Assembly (NCBI RefSeq): GCF_900637975.1
Contig: NZ_LR134477.1
Coordinates: 2,604,001 to 2,668,000 of the forward strand
Origin: Actinomyces viscosus
Lineage (GTDB): Bacteria; Actinomycetota; Actinomycetes; Actinomycetales; Actinomycetaceae
Direction: 5' to 3'
DNA length: 64,000 bases
A program made the translations under genes and the position numbers. The notes beneath the pieces are model-generated. The model saw only the letters and a list, made by a program, of their open reading frames with translations. It ran no database searches and was not told the DNA's origin. Shown here one piece after another: positions 17,090 to 24,724 of the stretch (the stretch's first letter is position 1; each line of letters starts with the position of its first letter).

Positions 17090-19246
17090 TCACAGCATGC
17101 AGGAGACGCAGCCCTCGACCTCGGTGCCGGTCAGGGCGGCCTGACGCAGGCGGATGTAGTAGAGGGTCTTGATGCCCTTGCGCCAGGCGTAGATCTGGGC
17201 GCGGTTGACGTCGCGGGTGGTGGCCGTGTCCGGGAAGAACAGCGTGAGGCTCAGGCCCTGGTCCACGTGCTGGGTGGCCGCGGCATAGGTGTCGATGATC
17301 TTCTCAGGGCCGATCTCGTAGGCGTCCTGGTAGTACTCGAGGTTGTCGTTCGTCATGAAGGGCGCCGGGTAGTAGACGCGGCCGATCTTGCCCTCCTTGC
17401 GGATCTCCACCTTGGCCACGATCGGGTGGATCGAGGAGGTGGAGTTGTTGATGTAGGAGATCGAGCCGGTGGGCGGCACGGCCTGCAGGTTGCGGTTGTA
17501 CAGGCCCCCCTCCTTGACCTTGGCGGCCAGAGCAGCCCAGTCCTCACGCGTGGGCACGTGCACGCTGGAGGCGGCGAAGATCTCCTTGACGCGCTCGGTG
17601 ACCGGCACGAAGTCCTGGGTCACGTACTTCTCGAAGAACTCGCCGCTGGCGTAGGTCGAGTCCTCGAAGCCCACGAAGCTCTCCCCGCGCTCCACGGCCA
17701 TCTCGTTCGACGCCGTCAGGGCGGCGAACAGGACGCTGGCGAAGTAGACGTTGGTGAAGTCCAGGCCCTCCTCGGAGCCGTAGTGGATGCGCTCGCGCGC
17801 CAGGAAGCCGTGGAGGTTCATCTGCCCCAGGCCGATGGCGTGCGACTCGTGGTTGCCCCGGTCGATGGAGGGCACACTGGGCAGGTGGGTCTGGTCGCTG
17901 ACGGCGGTCAGACCGCGCACAGCGGTGCGGATCGTGCGAGCGAAGTCCGGGGAGTCCATCGTCTTGGCGATGTTGAGGCTGCCCAGGTTGCAGGAGATGT
18001 CCTTGCCCACGTGGGCGAAGGTGAGGTCCTCGTTGAGCTCGCTGGGCTCGGAGACCTGGAGGATCTCGGAGCACAGGTTGGACATGACGACCTTGCCCTT
18101 AATGGGGTTGGCCCTGTTGACCGTGTCCTCGAACATGACGTACGGGTAGCCGGACTCGAACTGGATCTCGGCCAGGGTTTGGAAGAAGGTGCGGGCGTTG
18201 ATCTTCTTCTTCTTGATGCGCCCGTCGTCCACCATCTCGCGGTACTTCTCGGTGACGTTGACATCCGCGAACGGCAGGCCGTAGACGCGCTCGACGTCAT
18301 AGGGGCTGAAGAGGTACATGTCCTCGTTGTTGCGGGCCAGCTCGAAGGTGATGTCCGGGATGACGACACCCAGTGAGAGGGTCTTGATGCGGATCTTCTC
18401 ATCGGCGTTCTCGCGCTTGGTGTCCAAGAACCGCATGATGTCGGGGTGGTGGGCGTGCAGGTACACGGCCCCCGCGCCCTGACGGGCCCCCAGCTGGTTG
18501 GCGTAGGAGAAGGAGTCCTCCAACAGCTTCATGACGGGGATGACGCCGCTGGACTGGTTCTCGATGCGCTTGATGGGAGCGCCCATCTCACGCAGGTTGC
18601 TCAGCAGCAGGGCCACTCCCCCGCCACGCTTGGACAGCTGGAGGGCGGAGTTGATGCCGCGGGCGATCGACTCCATGTTGTCCTCGATGCGCACCAGGAA
18701 GCAGGAGACGGGCTCGCCGCGCTGGGCCTTGCCCTCGTTGAGGAAGGTGGGGGTGGCCGGCTGGAAGCGGCCGGACATCATCTCGTCGATGAGGTCAAGG
18801 GCCAGCTGCTCATCGCCGTCGGCCAGGGTGAGGGCCACCATGGTGACGCGGTCCTCGAAGCGCTCCAGGTAGCGCTTCCCGTCGAAGGTCTTGAGCGTGT
18901 AGGACGTGTAGTACTTGAAGGCGCCCAGGAAGGTCTCAAAGCGGAACTTGTGGGCGTAGGCGGCCTTGAAGGCGTCCTTGACGAACTCCGGGGAGTACTT
19001 GTCCAGGATGTGGCCCTCGTAGTAGCCCTCCTCGACCAGGTACTCGAGCTTCTCCTCCAGGTCGTGGAAGAAGACGGTGTTCTGGTTGACGTGCTGCAGG
19101 AAGTACTGCCGGGCCGCCTCATGGTCGGCGTCGAACTGGATCTTGCCGTTCGCGTCGTAGAGATTCAGCTTCGCGTTGAGCGCGTGGTAGTCCAGATCCG
19201 GGGAGGACACGGTCTCTGAGCCGATGTCCGTCAGCGTGTCTGCCAA
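17090..19246 (-). CDS. nrdE: Class Ib ribonucleoside-diphosphate reductase, alpha subunit
   Basis: A 718-residue catalytic subunit that reduces ribonucleoside diphosphates to deoxyribonucleotides. Family landmarks are [13 protein letters not shown] and [20 protein letters not shown] near the N-terminus, the substrate-site stretch [28 protein letters not shown], the nucleotide-site region [19 protein letters not shown], and the C-terminal redox pair CVSCML, which is re-reduced by NrdH. Length is normal for NrdE. The assumed TTG start at 19246 overlaps the end of nrdI by 16 bp. The order is nrdH-nrdI-nrdE. The small subunit nrdF is not downstream; instead a coupled DUF3800-like gene follows, so nrdF must lie elsewhere. 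Confidence 0.95.
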   Translation of the reverse strand: MADTLTDIGSETVSSPDLDYHALNAKLNLYDANGKIQFDADHEAARQYFLQHVNQNTVFFHDLEEKLEYLVEEGYYEGHILDKYSPEFVKDAFKAAYAHKFRFETFLGAFKYYTSYTLKTFDGKRYLERFEDRVTMVALTLADGDEQLALDLIDEMMSGRFQPATPTFLNEGKAQRGEPVSCFLVRIEDNMESIARGINSALQLSKRGGGVALLLSNLREMGAPIKRIENQSSGVIPVMKLLEDSFSYANQLGARQGAGAVYLHAHHPDIMRFLDTKRENADEKIRIKTLSLGVVIPDITFELARNNEDMYLFSPYDVERVYGLPFADVNVTEKYREMVDDGRIKKKKINARTFFQTLAEIQFESGYPYVMFEDTVNRANPIKGKVVMSNLCSEILQVSEPSELNEDLTFAHVGKDISCNLGSLNIAKTMDSPDFARTIRTAVRGLTAVSDQTHLPSVPSIDRGNHESHAIGLGQMNLHGFLARERIHYGSEEGLDFTNVYFASVLFAALTASNEMAVERGESFVGFEDSTYASGEFFEKYVTQDFVPVTERVKEIFAASSVHVPTREDWAALAAKVKEGGLYNRNLQAVPPTGSISYINNSTSSIHPIVAKVEIRKEGKIGRVYYPAPFMTNDNLEYYQDAYEIGPEKIIDTYAAATQHVDQGLSLTLFFPDTATTRDVNRAQIYAWRKGIKTLYYIRLRQAALTGTEVEGCVSCML

Positions 19247-19641
19247 AAGTCTTCCAATCCTTCTTTGACGCGTGCGACGTCCGTGGGGGTGCCGAGCAGC
19301 TCGTAGCGGTAGAGGAACGGCACCCCCAGCTTGCTGGAGATGATGTCACCCGCCAGGCAGTAGGCCTGGCCGAAGTTGGTGTTGCCCGAGGCGATGACGC
19401 CCCGGCACAGGGCCCGGTTGTCCGGGTTGTTGAGGAAAGCGATGACCTGCTTGGGCACCGCCCCCTTGACGGACCCACCGCCGTAGGTGGGCACGACCAG
19501 GACGTATTCCTCGTCCACGGTCAGCGGCGGGTCCGTGCGCCGCAGGGGGATGCGCGCCGTCGGGAAGCCGAGCTTGCCCACGAACCGGTGCGTGTTCTCC
19601 GAGGTGGAGGAGAAGTAGACCAGCAGGGGCCTGCTGCTCAC
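19231..19641 (-). CDS. nrdI: Flavodoxin-like NrdI, activator of class Ib ribonucleotide reductase
   Basis: A 136-residue FMN protein that generates the oxidant needed to assemble the dimanganese-tyrosyl cofactor of NrdF. Landmarks are [15 protein letters not shown] (phosphate-binding loop), [20 protein letters not shown], and [16 protein letters not shown] chose the GTG at 19641 because homologous sequence begins exactly there, giving the usual NrdI length; the frame extends farther upstream without similarity. It lies 16 bp after nrdH and overlaps nrdE, so the three genes are one transcript. Confidence 0.93.
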   Translation of the reverse strand: MSSRPLLVYFSSTSENTHRFVGKLGFPTARIPLRRTDPPLTVDEEYVLVVPTYGGGSVKGAVPKQVIAFLNNPDNRALCRGVIASGNTNFGQAYCLAGDIISSKLGVPFLYRYELLGTPTDVARVKEGLEDFWQTR

Positions 19642-19657
19642 GGCGCGCCCCGCAGTC

Positions 19658-19903
19658 TCAGACCGCGACGGACTCGACGGCCAGGGCGAGGGTCTTGATC
19701 TTGTCTGGACGGAAGCCGGACCAGTGGTCCTCTCCGGCGACGACGACGGGAGCCTGGGCGTAGCCCAGCGACTTGACCTGCTCAAGAGCCTGAGCGTCCA
19801 GGGAAATGTCCACCGTCTCGTAGGACAGACCGGCCTTGTCCATGGCGCGGTAGGTGGCCGTGCACTGGACGCAGTTGGGCTTGCTGTAGATGGTGATCGC
19901 CAT
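19658..19903 (-). CDS. nrdH: Glutaredoxin-like NrdH redoxin
   Basis: An 81-residue thioredoxin-fold protein that donates electrons to the C-terminal cysteines of NrdE. The active site CVQC sits near residue 11 ([20 protein letters not shown]). The conserved [19 protein letters not shown] segment follows, with the WSGFRPD motif that distinguishes NrdH from ordinary glutaredoxins. It starts at the ATG at 19903 and is the first gene of the nrd operon. The ~720-bp upstream region should hold its promoter and regulator sites. Confidence 0.95.
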   Translation of the reverse strand: MAITIYSKPNCVQCTATYRAMDKAGLSYETVDISLDAQALEQVKSLGYAQAPVVVAGEDHWSGFRPDKIKTLALAVESVAV

Positions 19904-20623
19904 GGCCGTCTCTTCCTCAGGGTCCGGTGGCGGTGACTGCGGCCCGTCCCTGGGCAGGGACTGCGCCGACGGCACCACACGCTTGTCATTCACGGGAGGC
20001 CAGAACGGCCCCGCGGAGCAAGACACTACCCCTTGGGGTAGGCCGGGTCCACCACCCCAAGATACTGTGCCTAACGTGGTCCTGTGCACACCACCCCTCC
20101 TCTCTGTGGAAAACGCTCGCCAAGCCGTGGACGGCAGGTGGAGACGGCCGGCGACCACCCTGAGGGCGACAGCCGAGCCCGGCTCCACGATCCGCAGAAC
20201 GATGGTCTTACACGGGTGTGACATCTATTCGGCACCCTTAGCCACAGGGAGGACCGGCCGTCGTCGGCGCTCTGCCCCCAGGTCTGGGGACGGAGATGAA
20301 AAATTCGTCTTCGAACACACACGCCCTCGGCGTGTCGCGACTCTCAGCAAACAGTCAGGAAGTGGCCAGACCTCGATGATGGTTGAAGGCGATTGTTCCG
20401 GTACCCACCCATGGCCCACGTCGCAGTGCAGGGTGATCGAGACCCGCCGAAGCGCCGAGGATGCACCGGGGTCGCACCGCGAATGCACTGAGAGTACTGA
20501 GAGTACGCAGTCTCACACCCGATAAGAGACCTCCGCTCTAGCATTATTTGCATAGGTCGATTTATTGTGCCTATATCGTAATATTCCGGTTCCCGGCCCA
20601 TCTCCTCCCGCCAAGGACTCAGC
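19904..20623. other. Long divergent intergenic region between nrdH and the DUF4956 gene
   Basis: 720 bp with no convincing gene; ORFs present lack family features and coding bias. It must hold the nrdHIE promoter (leftward) and the promoter of the DUF4956 gene (rightward). Near the right end, 20535-20590 is notably A+T-rich (GCATTATTTGCATAGG), which is typical of a promoter here. A possible NrdR box is annotated at 20056-20069, and CCCCTTGGGG (20029-20038) is a short palindrome. Confidence 0.5.
20056..20069. promoter_or_regulatory. Possible NrdR box upstream of nrdHIE
   Basis: CCCAAGATACTGTG resembles the NrdR operator core (ACACAAGATATAGTGT-like). NrdR boxes normally come in pairs about 31-32 bp apart. 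The best second candidate, CAAGACACTA at 20019, is 39 bp away, so the match is incomplete. It lies about 155 bp upstream of nrdH. Confidence 0.3.
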
Positions 20624-21514
20624 ATGCAGCAGCTGATGCAAGAACTTCCCCTGACGCTGGCCTATATCGGCGCCGACCTGGTGGCCATCAGCCTCCTGGT
20701 CGGGGCGCTCTACATCCCGCGCCACGGGCGTCGCGACCTCGTGGCCGCCTACATCGGCGTCAACGTGGGCGTCCTGGCCGTCACTCTGCTGCTGTCAACG
20801 AGCAACAACGTCGGCGCCGGCCTGGGACTGGGGCTCTTCGGCGTCCTGTCCATCATCCGCCTGCGCTCCTCCTCCCTGGCCCAGGGCGAGGTGGCCTACT
20901 TCTTCGCGGCCCTGGCCCTCGGCCTGCTCGGCGGCATCAAGAGCCACCTCATCATCGTCGCCATCCTCATGGTTCTCATCCTCGGCTCCCTGTGGGTCGG
21001 TGACCACCCCGGCCTCATGCGCTACAACCGCAACCAGACCGTCACCCTCGACCGGGCCATCAGCGACGAGAACGAGCTCATCCTCGAGCTCGAGGACCTG
21101 CTCGGAGCCCAGGTGCGCAGCGTCGACCTCAAGAACCTGGACCTGGTCAACGACACCACCATCGTCGAGGTGCACTACAGGCTGCATCGTCGGCCCCGCA
21201 CAGCGCAGCCGGCCGCCCAGCCGGACGCCGTCGGAGCGACACCGGCCCCGCAGCCTTATCAGGAGGGCGTGCCGCAGGGTCCCCACCTGGTCCAGGAGGT
21301 TCCGCCTCAGACGCCCGCCCCGGTCCAGCCCGCCGGGCAGCAGGCCTGGCCCACGGCCCCCTCGCACGACAGCGCCGCCTCGGCGGCCACCGCCCCACCC
21401 CGGTACGACTGGATCACCGGCAACCGCCAGCAGCAGGTCTCTCAACAAGCAGCCCAGCAGCACACCCAGTCGACCGCCCCGCCACCGCCCGTGGTGCACC
21501 CCCGCTACAACTGA
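20624..21514 (+). CDS. DUF4956 membrane protein (copy 1)
   Basis: A 296-residue protein. Three to five transmembrane helices fill residues ~8-130, including AAYIGVNVGVLAVTLLLST, the family core GLGLGLFGVLSIIRLRS, and FFAALALGLLGGI. A cytoplasmic alpha/beta domain (~135-190; AQVRSVDLKNLDLVNDTTIV) and a ~100-residue Pro/Gln/Ala-rich disordered tail follow. DUF4956 proteins are recurrently encoded next to VTC-domain (polyphosphate polymerase-like) proteins, as here. I infer that it is the membrane partner of that enzyme; the biochemical function is not established. A second, clearly paralogous copy is at 22794. CCAAGGA lies ~10 nt before the ATG. Confidence 0.85.
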   Translation: MQQLMQELPLTLAYIGADLVAISLLVGALYIPRHGRRDLVAAYIGVNVGVLAVTLLLSTSNNVGAGLGLGLFGVLSIIRLRSSSLAQGEVAYFFAALALGLLGGIKSHLIIVAILMVLILGSLWVGDHPGLMRYNRNQTVTLDRAISDENELILELEDLLGAQVRSVDLKNLDLVNDTTIVEVHYRLHRRPRTAQPAAQPDAVGATPAPQPYQEGVPQGPHLVQEVPPQTPAPVQPAGQQAWPTAPSHDSAASAATAPPRYDWITGNRQQQVSQQAAQQHTQSTAPPPPVVHPRYN

Positions 21515-21684
21515 AGACCCGACCAGGCAGCCACACCCGACCACACCAACCGCACCGCGACCACACCGCCACCACTGCGCGGCTACCGCGCAACCACCAC
21601 CCCGCCGCCACCTCGCCACGACCAATCCGCAGCACCGACAGCCCGCCCCACCCCGAGACTCCCGATCCCGGAAAGGACCGCACC

Positions 21685-22506
21685 GTGCTGAACACCGAAG
21701 GCATCGACACGATCACCCTCGCCGAGCTCAACTCAGAGGCAAGCCTCCTGACCCGTATGGACCGCAAGTACCTGGTGCCTCCCGGCACTACCCAGGACGT
21801 CATCGACTACCTGGCCCCGCGAGCGCAGGTCCTACAGATCGACGACCTGCGCCACTTCCGCTACGCCTCGACCTACTTCGACACCCCCGGCCTGGACGCC
21901 TACTTCCTGGCCGCCCGCAAGCGCCGTCGGCGCTACAAGATCCGCACCCGCACCTACCTGGACTCCGGCCTGTGCTTCCTGGAGGTCAAGACCAACGGCT
22001 CACGCGAGTCCACCGTCAAGGACCGCTTCAAGTACGACCCCGACGACGCCGACCGCATCACGCCCGACGGACGCCTGTTCGTCATCGAGCGCCTGGTCGA
22101 GTCCTCCACCTGCTCCCCGGACGAGGCGAGCGCCATCGCCGAGGCCCTCGTCCCGGTCATGGACTCCACCTACAGCCGCACCACCCTGCACCTGCCCCAC
22201 GACGAGGCCCGCGCCACCTTCGACACCAAACTAACCTGGGACCTGTTCGACCCCGACGGACGCCGCCTGGAGCAAGGCGTCTCGGTGGGCCACCTCAACG
22301 TCGTCGAGACGAAGAACCCGTCCACGGCCTCCCCCACGGACCGGCTCCTGTGGAACCGGGGTCACCGCCCGGCCCGCATCTCCAAGTACGCCACCGGGAT
22401 GGCACTGCTGTACGCGAACCTGCCCACCAACCGGTGGCACCGCACCATCCATCGGGACCTGGGCCGCTACAAGCGCCAGGCCCCACTGCGCCAGGCAGCG
22501 GCCTGA
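21685..22506 (+). CDS. VTC-domain polyphosphate polymerase-like protein (copy 1)
   Basis: A 273-residue soluble protein with a VTC catalytic domain, the tunnel fold that makes polyphosphate from ATP in the yeast VTC complex. Basic and acidic tunnel residues are visible in order: LTRMDRKYLVPP (~21-32), RFRYAS-like stretch, RKRRRRYKIRTRTYL (~74-88), CFLEVKTNG (ExK), SRTTLHL, and VVETKNP near the end. The GTG start at 21685 has GGAAAGGA upstream. It is 170 bp after the DUF4956 gene and ends in a hairpin terminator. Whether bacterial members polymerise polyphosphate or perform another triphosphate reaction has to be tested. Confidence 0.85.
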   Translation: MLNTEGIDTITLAELNSEASLLTRMDRKYLVPPGTTQDVIDYLAPRAQVLQIDDLRHFRYASTYFDTPGLDAYFLAARKRRRRYKIRTRTYLDSGLCFLEVKTNGSRESTVKDRFKYDPDDADRITPDGRLFVIERLVESSTCSPDEASAIAEALVPVMDSTYSRTTLHLPHDEARATFDTKLTWDLFDPDGRRLEQGVSVGHLNVVETKNPSTASPTDRLLWNRGHRPARISKYATGMALLYANLPTNRWHRTIHRDLGRYKRQAPLRQAAA

Positions 22507-22549
22507 CCGGCACCACGCTGTCGCTCGGCCACCGCCCCACCCCATCGCC

Positions 22550-22592
22550 AGCGCCTCCGGGAGTAACGGGTACCGCCCGCCCCGGAGGCGCT
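22550..22592 (+). terminator. Hairpin terminator between the two DUF4956/VTC pairs
   Basis: 12-bp arms AGCGCCTCCGGG (22550-22561) and CCCGGAGGCGCT (22581-22592) with an inner small stem. It suggests that the two gene pairs are separate transcripts. Confidence 0.6.
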
Positions 22593-22793
22593 ACTCGCTG
22601 CTTCACATCGGCGTCGGAACAAGTCATGCCTCCCTCATGCCCCTTTCACAGCCCGCTCATGGAATGCGCCCGTTGACTGTTATCCACCGACGGAGCCACG
22701 CCGCTGCGACGCGCCCTGAGCACATGCTCAACCTGAGGCGCCCGCTTCGACAGGCCCGGCACCGGTCCGAATGATCCCGACAGGAGCCTCCCG

Positions 22794-23615
22794 ATGAGCC
22801 TGACCACCCTGACCTACATCGCCGCCGACCTGATCGCCCTCGCCGTCCTGGTCGGGGCCCTCTACGCCCCACGCCACGCCCGCAAGGACCTCATGGCCGC
22901 CTACATCGGCGTCAACGTGGGCGTCCTGGCCGTCACCCTGCTGCTGTCGACCGCGAGCGTCGCGGCCGGCCTGGGCCTGGGGCTCTTCGGTGTCCTGTCC
23001 ATCATCCGCCTGCGCTCGACCGAGCTGGCGCAGCACGAGGTGGCCTACTTCTTCGCGGCCCTGGCCCTGGGCCTGCTCGGCGGGATCCAGACCGCGCCGA
23101 TCGGGATGGTGGCCGCCCTCATGGGCACCGTCGTCGCGGCCCTGTGGATCGGCGACCACCCCGCGCTCATGCGCCGCAACCGCCACCAGGTGATCGTGCT
23201 CGACCACGCCATCACCAACGAGACCGCCCTCATCGCCCACCTGGAGCACACCCTGGGCGGGCAGGTCCGCTCGGTGGAGGTCCAGCGCCTCGACCTGGTC
23301 AACGACACCACCATCGTCGACGTCCGCTTCCGGGTGCCTCGCCAGACCCCCGCCGAGCTGGAGCCCGAGCTCCCCACGGTGTCCGACGACGTCGCCCCCG
23401 CCCTGGAGCCGGCCGGCGCACCCGCGCAGTCCTGGGCCGGTGCCCGCCTGAGCACCGTGCAGGCCGGAGCCCGCACGGCTCACACCGCCACCCAGCCCGT
23501 CACCATCAGGCCGGCCGCCCAGTACGTCACCCGCTCCGCGGCGCAGCCCACCGCGGCATCCGCAGCGCCGTCCGCCGATCAGCCGGCCACCCAGGCTGTC
23601 ATGGCCGCGCGCTGA
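22794..23615 (+). CDS. DUF4956 membrane protein (copy 2)
   Basis: A 273-residue paralogue of the protein at 20624. The same membrane core is present (AAYIGVNVGVLAVTLLLST and GLGLGLFGVLSIIRLRS are conserved exactly), with the same ~50-residue alpha/beta domain (QVRSVEVQRLDLVNDTTIVD) and an Ala/Pro/Thr-rich tail. Similarity is high in the membrane and domain parts, while the tails are unrelated in detail. It is followed after 39 bp by the second VTC gene and then a lipoprotein gene, so this copy forms the more complete module. The ATG at 22794 has GACAGGAG upstream. Confidence 0.85.
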   Translation: MSLTTLTYIAADLIALAVLVGALYAPRHARKDLMAAYIGVNVGVLAVTLLLSTASVAAGLGLGLFGVLSIIRLRSTELAQHEVAYFFAALALGLLGGIQTAPIGMVAALMGTVVAALWIGDHPALMRRNRHQVIVLDHAITNETALIAHLEHTLGGQVRSVEVQRLDLVNDTTIVDVRFRVPRQTPAELEPELPTVSDDVAPALEPAGAPAQSWAGARLSTVQAGARTAHTATQPVTIRPAAQYVTRSAAQPTAASAAPSADQPATQAVMAAR

Positions 23616-23654
23616 CACCCGCCCACGGTGACCGACAGGACCGAAAGGACCGCG

Positions 23655-24644
23655 ATGATGACCACCACGACCCCCACGATGACTTCCACCGCGACCCCGG
23701 GTGCCAGGGCGGCAGCGCCTCGAACGCACCGGACGGCCCGGACGGCCCCGGCCGCCCTGAGCACGGAGCACCTGGCCACGACCACCCTCACCGAGCTCAA
23801 CAGCGCCGCCGGTCTGCTCACCCGCGTGGACCGCAAGTACCTGGTGCCCCTGGCCTGCGCCCAGGATCTCGTGGACGGGCTCGCGCCTCACGCCCAGGTC
23901 CTGTCCATCGATGAGCGGCGCCGCTTCTCCTACGCGTCGACCTACTTCGACACCCCGGAGCTGGAGGCCTTCATGCTCACGGCCCGCAAGCGGCGTCGGC
24001 GGTTCAAGGTCCGCACCCGCACCTACCTGGACTCCGGCCTGTGCTTCCTGGAGGTCAAGACCCGCGGCGCCCGCGGCACCACCGTCAAGCGGCGCATGGG
24101 CTACCAGGCCGACGACGCCTCCCGCCTCACCGGCCCCGGCCGCGCCTTCGTGGCGGCGTGCCTGGCGAGCACGGGGGTCACCGGCTCGGCCGCCGCCCAC
24201 GAGGTCGCCGCCGCGCTGAGACCGGTGATGGCCACCACCTACCAGCGCACCACCCTGCACCTGCCGCGCGCCGAGGCCCGAGCCACCATCGACACGGCCC
24301 TGACCTGGCGGCGCCTGGGGCCGGTATCGACCGGGACCGCGGCCGTCGACAACGGCGAGCCGGTGGCGGTGGCGGATATCGCCGTCGTCGAGACGAAGAA
24401 CCCGGCCACGCCGTCACCGGCGGACCGCGCCCTGTGGGACGCCGGGTACCGGCCCACCCGCATCTCGAAGTACGCCACCGGAATGGCACTGCTCCACCCC
24501 GAGCTGCCCGCCAACAGGTGGTACCGAACCCTGACCCACGAGCTCGCCGACCTGTTCGGCACCGACCGCTCCAGCCTGGAGAGCATCACCGGCAGCCGCC
24601 CCCGCGGACGCTGCCTCGCCGCGACGGCCAGCAGCGCCGCCTGA
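23655..24644 (+). CDS. VTC-domain polyphosphate polymerase-like protein (copy 2)
   Basis: A 329-residue paralogue of the protein at 21685 with an extra ~45-residue Thr/Ala-rich N-terminus. The VTC-domain motifs are kept: LTRVDRKYLVP, RKRRRRFKVRTRTYL, CFLEVKTRG, QRTTLHL and VVETKNPATPSPADR. I chose the ATG at 23655 because GAAAGGA lies just upstream, in the same context as in copy 1; a GTG at 23628 is an alternative. Two such enzymes side by side suggest either subunit specialisation or different regulation (inference). The lipoprotein gene starts 80 bp later after three ~12-bp direct repeats (24661-24698). Confidence 0.85.
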   Translation: MMTTTTPTMTSTATPGARAAAPRTHRTARTAPAALSTEHLATTTLTELNSAAGLLTRVDRKYLVPLACAQDLVDGLAPHAQVLSIDERRRFSYASTYFDTPELEAFMLTARKRRRRFKVRTRTYLDSGLCFLEVKTRGARGTTVKRRMGYQADDASRLTGPGRAFVAACLASTGVTGSAAAHEVAAALRPVMATTYQRTTLHLPRAEARATIDTALTWRRLGPVSTGTAAVDNGEPVAVADIAVVETKNPATPSPADRALWDAGYRPTRISKYATGMALLHPELPANRWYRTLTHELADLFGTDRSSLESITGSRPRGRCLAATASSAA

Positions 24645-24660
24645 GCACCGCGCCCGGCCA

Positions 24661-24698
24661 CGATCCAACCACCGATCCGACCACCGATCCGACACCGG
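24661..24698. repeat. Short tandem repeat before the lipoprotein gene
   Basis: Three near-identical 12-bp units of the form CGATCCRACCAC occur in a row between the VTC gene and the lipoprotein gene. They may be a regulator array or simple slippage; nothing more can be said. Confidence 0.5.
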
Positions 24699-24724
24699 AC
24701 CCGAGAAGAAGAGAAACAGAAACG

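Larger units (their letters stand above)
15262..17093 (-). pseudogene. DUF3800-like gene interrupted by an IS630-family element
   Basis: The N-terminal 78 codons (17093-16860) encode PYRVFVDES and YSITAVYVRPQDVHKIR, the opening of DUF3800 proteins, whose first Asp belongs to an RNase H-like fold. The C-terminal 113 codons (15603-15262) encode EKHRKARSICLQALAETL and QLVLDQNDSVC. Removing the 1254-bp IS and one TA target copy joins the two in frame (KAVI-ADIAKMPIK), giving a 191-residue protein. Its GTG start overlaps the nrdE stop as GTGA, so it was the last gene of the nrdHIE operon and translationally coupled to it. The function of DUF3800 proteins is not established; several lie in phage or defence contexts. 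Confidence 0.85.

Noticed and set aside
17267..18376. A 369-codon + strand frame opposite nrdE
   Set aside because: Antisense shadow of a highly conserved gene.
20019..20030. Second NrdR box
   Set aside because: CAAGACACTACC is a weak match and is 39 bp, not ~31 bp, from the first candidate.
22728..24260. A 510-codon minus-strand open frame over the VTC region
   Set aside because: GC-rich shadow of the DUF4956 and VTC genes, with no recognisable domain.
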